A stretch of 64,000 nt of DNA from Flavobacterium luminosum (GTDB taxonomy: Bacteria; Bacteroidota; Bacteroidia; Flavobacteriales; Flavobacteriaceae), in assembly GCF_023635005.1 (NCBI RefSeq), contig NZ_JAMLJM010000002.1:186001-250000 (forward strand), read 5' to 3'. The position numbers were made by a program, and so were the translations under genes. The notes below the pieces were generated by a model. The model made no database searches and was not told the DNA's origin. It was given only the letters and a program-made list of their open reading frames with translations. Of this stretch, positions 29,689 to 38,367 are shown in pieces; within the stretch, counting starts at the first letter, position 1, and each line of letters opens with the position of its first letter.

Positions 29689-30321
29689 TTAATTCCCAAA
29701 AAATCTACTGAAGAATCCTCTTTTTTCTTCCTCTTCTTCAGCTGCTTCTACAGGAATGTTATTGTTTTGTTGAGCTCTTTCGTTATCAACCATCAATTTA
29801 GTGATTAAATCAACGTAGCTCATTCCTTTTTCTTCTAGGAAACCAATCAAATATTTTTCACTGGCATCAATGCCGCTTGCTTGTTCGATTTGTAATAATT
29901 TTTTATACAACGGTTCAATATGATTAGTAATTACTGGTTGAGGAACCGCTTTTCTGCGTGCGATGTAATTTTTAATATTACCATTTTCGTCTCGCATGTA
30001 TTCGAAATCAGTAATTACCCAGTAATATCTACCCGATTTAGCTAAATTTTTCACGATACCGTGAAACTTATTTCCTTGTTTAATATTATCCCACATTACT
30101 TTAAATACCACTTTAGGCATGTCTGGATGTCTGATAATGTTATGTGGTTGTGCCATTAATTCGTAGTCTTCGTAACCACAAACGTCAACAAAAGTTTCGT
30201 TGGCATATTCTATTGTACCATATAAGTCAGTTTTACTCATAATGGTTTGTGTTTTATCCCAAGATACTTCTTTGTCTATTGGAATAGGTCTTTTTACTGC
30301 ATTCTCTGAAAAATCGCTCAT
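29689..30321 (-). CDS. PAS-domain protein (Aer-like sensor domain)
   Basis: A 210-residue cytoplasmic protein. The start at 30321 (MSDFSENAVKR) is preferred over an ATG ten codons upstream. Residues about 25-140 form a PAS domain very like that of the aerotaxis receptor Aer: TDLYGTIEYANETFVDVCGY, IRHPDMPKVVFKVMWDNI (shown in parts) and the GRYYWVITDFEYMRD strand. No methyl-accepting, kinase or GGDEF domain follows; the remainder is a short helical, glutamate-rich tail (EAAEEEEEKRGFFSRFF). It is probably a stand-alone redox or small-ligand sensor that signals by protein contact. Confidence 0.82.
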   Translation of the reverse strand: MSDFSENAVKRPIPIDKEVSWDKTQTIMSKTDLYGTIEYANETFVDVCGYEDYELMAQPHNIIRHPDMPKVVFKVMWDNIKQGNKFHGIVKNLAKSGRYYWVITDFEYMRDENGNIKNYIARRKAVPQPVITNHIEPLYKKLLQIEQASGIDASEKYLIGFLEEKGMSYVDLITKLMVDNERAQQNNNIPVEAAEEEEEKRGFFSRFFGN

Positions 30322-30408
30322 ACTAAAAATTTTTACAAGATTATGAAGCAAAAATAGGGTCAGAAAAAACAGTAAAAAATGATTTTTATCATGTAAAGGG
30401 ATAAAAAT

Positions 30409-31050
30409 CTAATTTTTATCTTCTAATAATGGCACAAAGCGAAAATCTCCAAATTCGTGTTTTTCAAATTGAGTTTCCGTTTTGCGTATAAGTAAAGTCA
30501 TCACTTGAACTTCTTCTCCAACAGGAATGACTAGTCTGCCGCCAATTTTTAATTGGGCCATTAACGGTTGTGGAATAAAAGGAGCGCCTGCTGTAACAAT
30601 GATACTGTCAAAAGGAGCATAATTAGGTAAGCCTTTGTAGCCATCTCCGAAAGATAAGTATTTGGGACGAATTCCCATTTTAGGTAATAAAACAGAAGTT
30701 TTTTTGAACAGTTCGTTTTGTCTTTCTACAGAATAAACTTTGGCTCCCATGGTACATAAAACGGCAGTCTGATATCCGCTTCCAGTTCCAATTTCCAAAA
30801 TTTTATCTTCCTTTTTCACCTGAAGTAATTCCGATTGAAAAGCTACGGTGTAAGGTTGTGAAATAGTTTGTCCCGCACCAATAGGAAAAGGCTTGTCTTG
30901 ATATGCAAAATCTTCAAAACTAGAATCTAAAAATAAGTGTCTTGGAATTTTTCGGATAGCTTCCAATACATTTTTATCGGTAATGCCTTTTTGTTCTAAT
31001 AGGCTTACCAATTGATTTCTAAGTCCTTGATGTTTTGCTGTGTCTTTCAA
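30409..31050 (-). CDS. pcm: Protein-L-isoaspartate O-methyltransferase
   Basis: Pcm methylates isoaspartyl residues in damaged proteins so that they can be repaired. The family core is complete: GAGQTISQPYTVAFQ, the SAM-binding EIGTGSGYQTAVL, VYSVERQ, and IIVTAGAPFIPQPL. No ATG precedes the conserved region; I chose the TTG at 31050 because LKDTAKHQGL fits the usual N-terminus, giving 213 residues. Another TTG at 31095 would add a non-conserved hydrophobic stretch. The gene ends 87 bases from the PAS gene on the same strand. Confidence 0.92.
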   Translation of the reverse strand: MKDTAKHQGLRNQLVSLLEQKGITDKNVLEAIRKIPRHLFLDSSFEDFAYQDKPFPIGAGQTISQPYTVAFQSELLQVKKEDKILEIGTGSGYQTAVLCTMGAKVYSVERQNELFKKTSVLLPKMGIRPKYLSFGDGYKGLPNYAPFDSIIVTAGAPFIPQPLMAQLKIGGRLVIPVGEEVQVMTLLIRKTETQFEKHEFGDFRFVPLLEDKN

Positions 31051-31245
31051 TTTGGAGGAGATTATTTTGGGTAAAATTAACAAACAAATTTTCAAATGTC
31101 AATTAAGATGTTTAATTAATTTTTTGCTTCAAAATTGAATTTTTCGAGGTAATTCAACTTTGTTTTGAGGCTTTCAATTTTTCGACAGGTAAAAAAATAT
31201 CGTTTCAAGATTAAGGCAATAAGTAAGTTGTAATCTTGATGGTTA

Positions 31246-32538
31246 TTAAAAATTCAATAAAATAAGTAGTGATAGTATTGTAAATACAATCATTCCATAT
31301 CCTATAAAGAGAAGTTTGCGCAACGTTTTGCTACCCGTGCAAATGGAGATCGATAGTTTAATGATGGTATTGGCTAAAATGGCTATCAATAAAGCATTCA
31401 AGGCGGTTTGATGTGCCAAGTTAGGGCCTGCCAGTTTTGAAATGGTTATCGTGATAGCATCAATATCTGAAAAACCAGCTATTGCACTAGATAATAAGAA
31501 CCCTTTTTCTCCTAAATTTTCATGGGAATAGTTCACCACTAACAGTATGGTGACGTAAATTAAAGCAAATACAATAGCTCCTTGTAAGTCTAGTGGTTTA
31601 TCCTTTCGAATAGAAGGATCTAAGTTGTCTATTCCTTTTTGTTTGAAATAAAAATAGAGTGTTATGCCGATAGCGGTTAAAAATATCAGAAGTATACTCG
31701 GATATAGATCGTAAAAAAGATTTACATTGAAAATAAATGTCCATATCAAAACCCTTAAGACCATAATAGAAGAGGCAGATAAAATGGCAATGGCGCAATT
31801 GGAAGAGAGTGTCTCGTTTTCTTTGCTTTTTTTAGCAAGAATCCAAGTTACAGCTGTACTAGAAATTAATCCGCCAATGATTCCACTTAATAACATTCCT
31901 TTCTTGGCTCCTAGGAATTTCATTAAAATATATCCGATAAAACCCAAACCTGAGGTTAGGATTACTACCCAACCAATTTCATGTGGGTTAATAATGTTAT
32001 AAGGCCCGAAATTTTTATTGGGAAGAAAAGGAAAAATCAAAAGAGCAATGACTACAAATCGAATGAAATCATACAATTCTTCGATACTGATTTTGCCTAC
32101 AATTTCATGCAACGGTAATTTAATAGAAAGCATTACGACTACAAAAACAGTAATGATTAGCGCAATGTCTAGAAATCCCAAAAAAGTTAGTGTACCTAAG
32201 AAAAAACTAATTAATAATGAAAATTCGGTGGTAGCGCCAATATCTCCTTTAGATGCTGTAATGTAATAAGAAAGAATGGTCAAGACCACAACGCTGGATA
32301 AAACCCCCATAAACGCCCATGGAGTCAGAATAAAATAAAATAAACCTCCAATGAAGCCTAAAAGCACAGCAAAAACAAAAGTTCGTATTCCGGCAAAACT
32401 GGGTGTTTTTTCTGCAATAGCACTATGTTCACGTTCTAAACCAATAATAGCACCAATTCCTATAGAGACAAGGATTCTGATGATAAAATCAATTTGTGAA
32501 AGCTGAAATTCAGGCCTGTTGATTAATAAATTTTCCAT
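31246..32538 (-). CDS. MgtC/SapB-family membrane protein with DUF4010 domain
   Basis: A 430-residue polytopic inner-membrane protein with roughly 12 hydrophobic helices. The N-terminal third is MgtC/SapB-like (IRILVSIGIGAIIGLERE, FAGIRTFVFAVLLGF); the C-terminal part, from about residue 180, fits DUF4010 (GLISSTAVTWILAKKSKEN, AGFSDIDAITITISKLAG). Such fused proteins are suspected transport or membrane-homeostasis factors, but no substrate is known. An 8-base inverted repeat (CAAGATTA/TAATCTTG, 31206-31238) follows the stop codon and may be a weak terminator. Confidence 0.88.
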   Translation of the reverse strand: MENLLINRPEFQLSQIDFIIRILVSIGIGAIIGLEREHSAIAEKTPSFAGIRTFVFAVLLGFIGGLFYFILTPWAFMGVLSSVVVLTILSYYITASKGDIGATTEFSLLISFFLGTLTFLGFLDIALIITVFVVVMLSIKLPLHEIVGKISIEELYDFIRFVVIALLIFPFLPNKNFGPYNIINPHEIGWVVILTSGLGFIGYILMKFLGAKKGMLLSGIIGGLISSTAVTWILAKKSKENETLSSNCAIAILSASSIMVLRVLIWTFIFNVNLFYDLYPSILLIFLTAIGITLYFYFKQKGIDNLDPSIRKDKPLDLQGAIVFALIYVTILLVVNYSHENLGEKGFLLSSAIAGFSDIDAITITISKLAGPNLAHQTALNALLIAILANTIIKLSISICTGSKTLRKLLFIGYGMIVFTILSLLILLNF

Positions 32539-32716
32539 GAGCTAGAGTTAAGGAACTGTTTTACCATACTTTAAATATACTAAGAATTGTCTGATTTTTA
32601 ATGATTAGCGGGTTGATAAAATAAAAATAGGCAATTCATAAAAGAGAACAAACAAAATGTCTATAATCAATCGACATTTCTTAATTAATTTCTATTTTTG
32701 TTCAAAATAGATTTAT

Positions 32717-33682
32717 ATGCTAAAAGTAGGCGTTTTAGGTGCCGGTCACCTTGGAAAAATACATTTACGATTACTTCAACAATCTGAAAAATATGAATTG
32801 GTAGGCTTTTATGATGAAAATGCGGAATATGCCGAAAAAATTGCTGCCGAATTTGGTTACCAGCGATTCGATACAATTGCCAAATTAATTCACGCGGTAG
32901 ATGTGGTAGATATTGTAACTCCAACCTTATCGCATTACAAGTGTGCAAAAGTAGCCATAAAATCGGGTAAGCATGTATTTATAGAAAAGCCTATTGCTAC
33001 AACGGTAGAAGAAGCGGAAGAAATAATAGCTTTAGCTCAAGAAAACAAGGTAAAAGGTCAAGTAGGGCATGTAGAGCGTTTTAATCCTGCTTTTAAAGCC
33101 GTAAAGAACAAGATTGAAAACCCTATGTTTATTGAAACGCATCGATTGGCAGAGTTCAATCCAAGAGGTACCGATGTTCCTGTTGTTTTAGATCTTATGA
33201 TTCATGACATAGATGCTATTTTGAGTGTAGTAAATTCAAAGGTAAAAGATGTTCACGCCAGCGGAGTTTCCGTAATTAGTGATTCTCCTGATATTGCCAA
33301 CGCCCGTTTAGAATTTGAAAACGGATGTGTAGCGAATATCACTTCGAGTCGAATTTCGATGAAAAATATGCGTAAATCGCGTTTTTTCCAGAAAGATGCC
33401 TATATCTCTGTCGATTATTTAGACAAAGTATGTGAAGTGGTTAAAATGAAAGATGCTCCCGAAATCCCTGGAGATTTCGATATGATTTTGCAAAATGCAG
33501 AAGGCGTTAAAAAACAAATTTATTATGACAATCCATCTGTAGAACCCAATAATGCTATCTTGGATGAATTAGAATCTTTTGCTGATGCGATAAACAATGA
33601 TACGACTCCAGTAGTTACTCTGGAACAAGCTACAAATGCTTTACGTGTGGCTTATCAAATCATAGATTCAATGAATAAATAA
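32717..33682 (+). CDS. Gfo/Idh/MocA-family oxidoreductase
   Basis: A 321-residue NAD(P)-dependent sugar or related dehydrogenase. The Rossmann fold opens with VGVLGAGHLGKIHLR, the family signature HVFIEKPIATT is present with its lysine, and the C-terminal alpha/beta domain has DLMIHDIDAIL with the expected HD pair. In Flavobacteriaceae this gene is often near fatty-acid or amino-acid genes; here it is followed by a 3-hydroxyacyl-CoA dehydrogenase after an 87-base gap holding an inverted repeat. Substrate unknown. Confidence 0.88.
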   Translation: MLKVGVLGAGHLGKIHLRLLQQSEKYELVGFYDENAEYAEKIAAEFGYQRFDTIAKLIHAVDVVDIVTPTLSHYKCAKVAIKSGKHVFIEKPIATTVEEAEEIIALAQENKVKGQVGHVERFNPAFKAVKNKIENPMFIETHRLAEFNPRGTDVPVVLDLMIHDIDAILSVVNSKVKDVHASGVSVISDSPDIANARLEFENGCVANITSSRISMKNMRKSRFFQKDAYISVDYLDKVCEVVKMKDAPEIPGDFDMILQNAEGVKKQIYYDNPSVEPNNAILDELESFADAINNDTTPVVTLEQATNALRVAYQIIDSMNK

Positions 33683-33688
33683 AACTGT

Positions 33689-33733
33689 CACGAGTTCACG
33701 AATGATATTAAAAATCATGTTGGTGAATTCGTG
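33689..33733. repeat. Inverted repeat between oxidoreductase and hydroxyacyl-CoA dehydrogenase genes
   Basis: CACGAGTTCAC (33689-33699) pairs with GTGAATTCGTG (33723-33733) over 11 positions with one G-T pair, and an inner ATGAT/ATCAT adds to the stem. No T-run follows. It looks like a dispersed intergenic element or an mRNA structure. Confidence 0.6.
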
Positions 33734-33769
33734 TGAAAATTTCAAAATACAACAACAAACAAATTAATA

Positions 33770-34660
33770 ATGAAACACATAGCTGTAATAGGAGCAGGAA
33801 CTATGGGTAACGGAATTGCTCATACTTTCGCGCAAAGCGGATTTACCGTAAAATTAATTGATATTTCAGAAAAATCATTAGAAAAAGGAATGGCAACAAT
33901 TGCTGCTAACCTTGACCGAATGGTAGCCAAAGGAACCATAACCGAAGAAGACAAACACAAAACTATCGGAAACATTATCACGTACACGGATATCAAAGAC
34001 GGTGTGGTAGGTTGCGATCTTGTAGTGGAAGCTGCAACGGAAAATGTAGGTTTAAAATTGAATATTTTTAAACAATTGAGTGACATTTGCGACCATAACG
34101 TGATTTTAGCCACCAATACTTCTTCGATATCTATTACGCAAATTGCGTCTCAAGTAGTTCATCCAGAAAGAGTAATTGGAATGCATTTCATGAATCCGGT
34201 GCCTATCATGAAATTGGTAGAAATTATTCGTGGATATAATACTTCTGATGAAGTGACAAAAATCATCATGGATTTATCTATAAAATTAGGTAAAGTTCCT
34301 ACCGAAGTAAATGATTATCCTGGTTTCGTAGCTAATAGAATCCTTATGCCTATGATTAACGAATCCATTGAAACCTTATACAATGGTGTAGCCGGTGTTC
34401 AGGAAATTGATACGGTAATGAAATTAGGTATGGCTCATCCAATGGGACCTTTACAATTGGCTGATTTCATTGGTCTTGACGTTTGCTTGTCTATTTTGAA
34501 TGTAATGTATGATGGTTTCAAAAATCCGAAATATGCACCTTGTCCGTTATTAGTAAATATGGTAATGGCGGGTAAATTAGGTGTAAAATCTGGTGAAGGT
34601 TTTTACGATTATTCAGAAAGCAAAAAAGCAGAAAAAGTTTCAAAACAATTCTTAAAATAG
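33770..34660 (+). CDS. 3-hydroxybutyryl-CoA (3-hydroxyacyl-CoA) dehydrogenase
   Basis: A 296-residue NAD-dependent dehydrogenase that interconverts 3-hydroxyacyl-CoA and 3-ketoacyl-CoA, in butyrate-type or beta-oxidation chemistry. The nucleotide-binding loop is GAGTMGNGIAH; ATNTSSISIT and the catalytic His in GMHFMNPVP are conserved, as is the C-terminal GVAGVQEIDTVMKLGMAHPM. The short length shows that it is a stand-alone dehydrogenase and not a fused FadB protein. Its transcript probably extends into the DUF1015 gene. Confidence 0.93.
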   Translation: MKHIAVIGAGTMGNGIAHTFAQSGFTVKLIDISEKSLEKGMATIAANLDRMVAKGTITEEDKHKTIGNIITYTDIKDGVVGCDLVVEAATENVGLKLNIFKQLSDICDHNVILATNTSSISITQIASQVVHPERVIGMHFMNPVPIMKLVEIIRGYNTSDEVTKIIMDLSIKLGKVPTEVNDYPGFVANRILMPMINESIETLYNGVAGVQEIDTVMKLGMAHPMGPLQLADFIGLDVCLSILNVMYDGFKNPKYAPCPLLVNMVMAGKLGVKSGEGFYDYSESKKAEKVSKQFLK

Positions 34661-34672
34661 TATTTAGTTATT

Positions 34673-34707
34673 AGTTGGCAGTTTCAGAACATTCAAAACT
34701 GCCAACT
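34673..34707. repeat. 12-bp inverted repeat before the DUF1015 gene
   Basis: AGTTGGCAGTTT (34673-34684) and AAACTGCCAACT (34696-34707) are exact reverse complements around an 11-base loop. The structure ends 15 bases before the DUF1015 start codon and lacks a T-run. Confidence 0.7.
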
Positions 34708-34722
34708 GAACACTATCCAATA

Positions 34723-35955
34723 ATGGCAAAAATAATTCCTTTTAAAGCAGTTCGTCCCGCGCCTGATAAGGTTGGGTTGGTTTCCTGCCGAATGTATGAC
34801 GATTACAGTCCTGCAGAGCTTGTTGCACTGTTGGAATTTAATCCTTATTCGTTTTTACATGTAATTCAGCCGGCCTATACCAATACTCAACGCATTACGA
34901 GTGATAAACGATTTAAAGGTGTCTCTCACAAATACAACGATTTCAAAAAAGAAAACATTCTAATTAAAGAACAGACAGAGATGTTTTATTTGTATGAAAT
35001 TCAGAGTAAACACAATACTTTTACAGGAATTATTGCCGGAACTTCAATAGAGGATTATCAAAATAACGTCATAAAAAAACACGAAGATACCTTACAGTTT
35101 CGTGTAGAATTGTTTAAAGATTATTTACATCAAACGGGATTTAATACAGAACCTGTTTTGATTACCTATCCGGACAGTACTGAAATTAATACTTTCATTG
35201 CAATTCATAAAAAAAACAGACCTATTTACGAATTTTCCACAACGAATAAAGAAAAACATACGCTTTGGAAAATTGAAACGGAAACAGAAATTAATCTTTT
35301 GCTAGATTATTTTGAAAAAATACCGAATCTTTACATCGCAGATGGTCATCATCGTTCTGCTTCGGCAGAAATGTTGTATGAGCAGGATAAAGCATCGGGA
35401 AATCCAAATCTGAATTATTTTATGAGTTTTCTAATTGCCGAGAGCAATGTGAAAATTTATGAATTCAATCGTGTAGTTCGCGATTTAAACGGACATACAA
35501 AAGAAGAATTCATCAAACTATTGGCTGATAATTTTATTATTAAACCAAAAGAATTGGAATTGTGGCAACCAAAGGTGAAATATGAATTTGGTATGTATCT
35601 CGATGGTGAGTTTTATGCTCTTGAATACAAGTACAAAGATAATTTCAGTTCGGATGAAACCGAAAATATATTAAAAAATCTGGATGCTCAGATTTTGTAT
35701 GATACTGTTTTAAATCCAATTTTAGGCATTGGTGATTTGCGAAACGACGAGCGTATAGATTATATTCCAGGTAAGCAAGCTATTTTATCTATCAAAGAGT
35801 TGATTGACGAAGGCGAGTTTGAAGTAGGATTCATGTTGTATCCATCAGATATTAATGAAATTAAACTTTTAGCAGACAACAATTTAATTATGCCTCCTAA
35901 ATCAACTTATATTGAACCAAAATTCAGAAGTGGGTTATTGGTATATGAGTTGTAA
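34723..35955 (+). CDS. DUF1015 family protein
   Basis: A 410-residue protein of a widespread but uncharacterised family. I chose the ATG at 34723 (MAKIIPFKAVRPAPDKVG) because that is the normal family N-terminus; the sequence upstream is an inverted repeat. Recognisable segments are NPYSFLHVIQP, the conserved YIADGHHRSASAEML and GIGDLRNDERIDYIPG. The GHHR motif suggests a phosphate or metal site, and some relatives are discussed as possible kinases, but no activity is established. It ends 82 bases before the YggS gene. Confidence 0.9.
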   Translation: MAKIIPFKAVRPAPDKVGLVSCRMYDDYSPAELVALLEFNPYSFLHVIQPAYTNTQRITSDKRFKGVSHKYNDFKKENILIKEQTEMFYLYEIQSKHNTFTGIIAGTSIEDYQNNVIKKHEDTLQFRVELFKDYLHQTGFNTEPVLITYPDSTEINTFIAIHKKNRPIYEFSTTNKEKHTLWKIETETEINLLLDYFEKIPNLYIADGHHRSASAEMLYEQDKASGNPNLNYFMSFLIAESNVKIYEFNRVVRDLNGHTKEEFIKLLADNFIIKPKELELWQPKVKYEFGMYLDGEFYALEYKYKDNFSSDETENILKNLDAQILYDTVLNPILGIGDLRNDERIDYIPGKQAILSIKELIDEGEFEVGFMLYPSDINEIKLLADNNLIMPPKSTYIEPKFRSGLLVYEL

Positions 35956-36037
35956 AAATTGATGAACACAATAAAATAAGATCCACTGAATTCATAAATC
36001 AAAAGTTTTTAATTGTTTTATCAAAAAAATATAGACA

Positions 36038-36691
36038 ATGTCAATCTCAGAAAACCTTCAAAACATAAAATCAACACTTCCTTCACACGTTACTTTGGTA
36101 GCGGTTTCAAAAACCAAACCTGTTAGTGATTTGATGGAAGCCTATAATGCTGGTCAACGTATTTTTGGAGAAAATAAAGTACAAGAAATGACCGAAAAAT
36201 GGGAACAGATGCCTAAAGACATTGAATGGCACATGATTGGTCATGTTCAAAGTAATAAAGTGAAATACATGATTCCATACGTGAAACTGATTCATGGGGT
36301 AGACAGTTTGAAATTGCTGAAAGAAATCAATCGTTTAGGAATTCGATGGAGAAAAACTGTAAATTGTCTTTTGCAGGTTCATATTGCCGAGGAAGAGACT
36401 AAATTTGGTCTTAATGAAAAGGAGCTAGAAGAAATTATCCACTATATCACTACTGATGAAACTGCCACCAATATAAATGTTGTAGGATTAATGGGAATGG
36501 CCACTTTTACAGATAATCAGGAACAAATCAGAAAAGAATTTCTTCATTTAAAATCATTGTTCGACGATTATCAAAAAACCAATCCTAACTTCCAAATTCT
36601 TTCGATGGGAATGAGTGGTGATTATCAATTGGCCATCGAATGTGGAAGCAATATGGTTAGGGTAGGGAGTAGTATTTTTGGAACAAGGTAA
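36038..36691 (+). CDS. YggS-family pyridoxal phosphate homeostasis protein
   Basis: A 217-residue PLP-binding protein of the YggS/PROSC family, which buffers free PLP in the cytoplasm. The PLP-lysine lies in LVAVSKTKP, followed by the GENKVQEMTEKW segment, WHMIGHVQSNKVKYM and the terminal phosphate-binding SMGMSGDYQLAIECGSNMVR. It is convergent with the thioesterase gene, with only 18 bases between the stops and no clear terminator. Confidence 0.94.
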   Translation: MSISENLQNIKSTLPSHVTLVAVSKTKPVSDLMEAYNAGQRIFGENKVQEMTEKWEQMPKDIEWHMIGHVQSNKVKYMIPYVKLIHGVDSLKLLKEINRLGIRWRKTVNCLLQVHIAEEETKFGLNEKELEEIIHYITTDETATNINVVGLMGMATFTDNQEQIRKEFLHLKSLFDDYQKTNPNFQILSMGMSGDYQLAIECGSNMVRVGSSIFGTR

Positions 36692-36709
36692 TCGTTTATT
36701 ACGATATAG

Positions 36710-37438
36710 CTATTCTAAAAGTAAAGCAAAACAGATTTTACCTTGTTTGGATACCGAAAAGAAATGATGGTTTTCGTCTGCATGAATTTCTACAGTATCA
36801 TGTAAATTCAACTCACGAAGAAAATTCATTTCGATAGTTTTAATCTTCTGTTTTAAGACTGTTTTAGGATCTAAAGCATCCAAACACCATTCAAGGTATT
36901 TTGTGTTGTTTACATGATTGACAATATCTAAATCGGATAGAACCACTATTCTTTCGTTAATTTTTATAGTTTCTTGCTGGGTGTTAATCCTAGAAAAACT
37001 TTTAGAGGTTGCATGATCCTCTGGGTATTTTTCGAAGTGTTCATGAGGTAAAGCCAAGGCTTCTGCTTTTCGGGATTGTGTGTTAAAAACAGCCCAATAG
37101 GTTGTTGCACCAGCTATTTTTTTTCCTTTCAGATACATTTCTATGTTACGGATGGAACGAGAGCCTTCTAGATTTTCTATCCAGGTTTTTACTGTGACTT
37201 TATCTTGCCATTTCGGTAAGGCATCAATTTCTACACGAATACGACTTAATACCCACGCCTGATGGTGTTCTTGCATATCATTAAAACTCATTCCTCCTAA
37301 AATAGAATGTTCAGCAGCTGTGAGTTGTAAAAGATTGCATAAATCGACATATTTTAAATACCCGTTAGGAGCACATTGAGTAAAATTAATTTCCCATTCG
37401 TGGGTATATATCGAAGTAAAATCAGGAGAAATAGGCAT
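36710..37438 (-). CDS. Acyl-ACP thioesterase
   Basis: A 242-residue double hot-dog protein of the acyl-ACP thioesterase family, which releases free fatty acids from acyl carrier protein. The first hot-dog begins around TSIYTHEWEINFTQC and includes GSRSIRNIEMYLKG; the second has the VVLSDLDIVNHVNNTKYLEW catalytic region, in which Asn and His are conserved. It is the last gene of a four-gene minus-strand run and starts two bases after miaA ends. Confidence 0.9.
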   Translation of the reverse strand: MPISPDFTSIYTHEWEINFTQCAPNGYLKYVDLCNLLQLTAAEHSILGGMSFNDMQEHHQAWVLSRIRVEIDALPKWQDKVTVKTWIENLEGSRSIRNIEMYLKGKKIAGATTYWAVFNTQSRKAEALALPHEHFEKYPEDHATSKSFSRINTQQETIKINERIVVLSDLDIVNHVNNTKYLEWCLDALDPKTVLKQKIKTIEMNFLRELNLHDTVEIHADENHHFFSVSKQGKICFALLLE

Positions 37439-37440
37439 AA

Positions 37441-38361
37441 TTAGTTAATTTTTGATTGGATATAATCGATGATTGAAGTGGTGTTAGTTTTAAAATCAAA
37501 CCATTTGGCGTTTTCTAATCGTTTAAACCATGTTAATTGTCTTTTAGCAAATCGGCGGGTGTTTTTTTTGATCTCTTCAATAGCAAACTCTAAGGTGATC
37601 TTGTTATCAAAATAATCAAATAATTCACGATATCCTACTGTTTGTAATGCATTCAAATTTTTGTTAGGATAAAGTGAATATGCCTCTTCAACTAGACCTT
37701 GTTGTAACATGATATCGACACGCTGATTGATGCGCTCATACATTTTTTCCCGGTTGGCTTCTAACCCAATGATAATAGGCGTAAAGTTTCTTTGGTTTTT
37801 TCGTTTACCGATGTACGAAGAATAAGGCTTGCCAGTTCCAATACAAACTTCCACAAAACGTTTCATTCGCTGTGGGTTTTGTAATGTTTGTGGATTTTCG
37901 ATACTTATTTTTTGATAGTAATCCGGATCTAACTCTTTTAGGGTGTTCTGAAGGTATTGAATACCCAATTCATCATAATGAGCATTAATTTCATCTCTTA
38001 TGGAAGCATCAATATCAGGAAATTCGTCAAATCCTTTTAAAACAGCATCAACGTACAAACCAGAACCACCAACCATGATTTGAATTGGGTTTTCTTGAAA
38101 CAGTTTATCGAGTTGTTGTAGTGCTTCCGATTCAAAATCCCCGACAGAATAAGGTTCAAAAATCGATTTGTTTTGTATAAAATAGTGAGGAGCAGCGGCT
38201 AATTCTTCTGCATTGGGAACCGCAGTACCTATTTTCATTTCTTTAAAAAACTGACGGCTATCGCATGAAATTATAGCGCAATTAAAATGTTGTGCCAATT
38301 GAATACTCAGTGCTGTTTTTCCTATTGCTGTTGGACCTATAATGGTGATAAGATAATTCAT
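37441..38361 (-). CDS. miaA: tRNA dimethylallyltransferase MiaA
   Basis: MiaA transfers a dimethylallyl group to A37 of tRNAs reading UNN codons. The 306-residue protein has the P-loop GPTAIGKTAL, the SCDSRQFFKEMKIGTA region (DSRQ variant), GGSGLYVDAVL, and RRFAKRQLTWFKR at the C-terminal tRNA-binding end. It lies between the ion-channel gene (six bases upstream) and the thioesterase gene (two bases downstream), in one apparent transcript. Confidence 0.96.
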   Translation of the reverse strand: MNYLITIIGPTAIGKTALSIQLAQHFNCAIISCDSRQFFKEMKIGTAVPNAEELAAAPHYFIQNKSIFEPYSVGDFESEALQQLDKLFQENPIQIMVGGSGLYVDAVLKGFDEFPDIDASIRDEINAHYDELGIQYLQNTLKELDPDYYQKISIENPQTLQNPQRMKRFVEVCIGTGKPYSSYIGKRKNQRNFTPIIIGLEANREKMYERINQRVDIMLQQGLVEEAYSLYPNKNLNALQTVGYRELFDYFDNKITLEFAIEEIKKNTRRFAKRQLTWFKRLENAKWFDFKTNTTSIIDYIQSKIN

Positions 38362-38367
38362 AATAGG

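Noticed and set aside
31206..31238. CAAGATTA/TAATCTTG stem as a clear terminator of the MgtC-like gene
   Set aside because: The stem is short and AT-rich, and the T-run is several bases away, so it is only noted as weak within that gene's entry.
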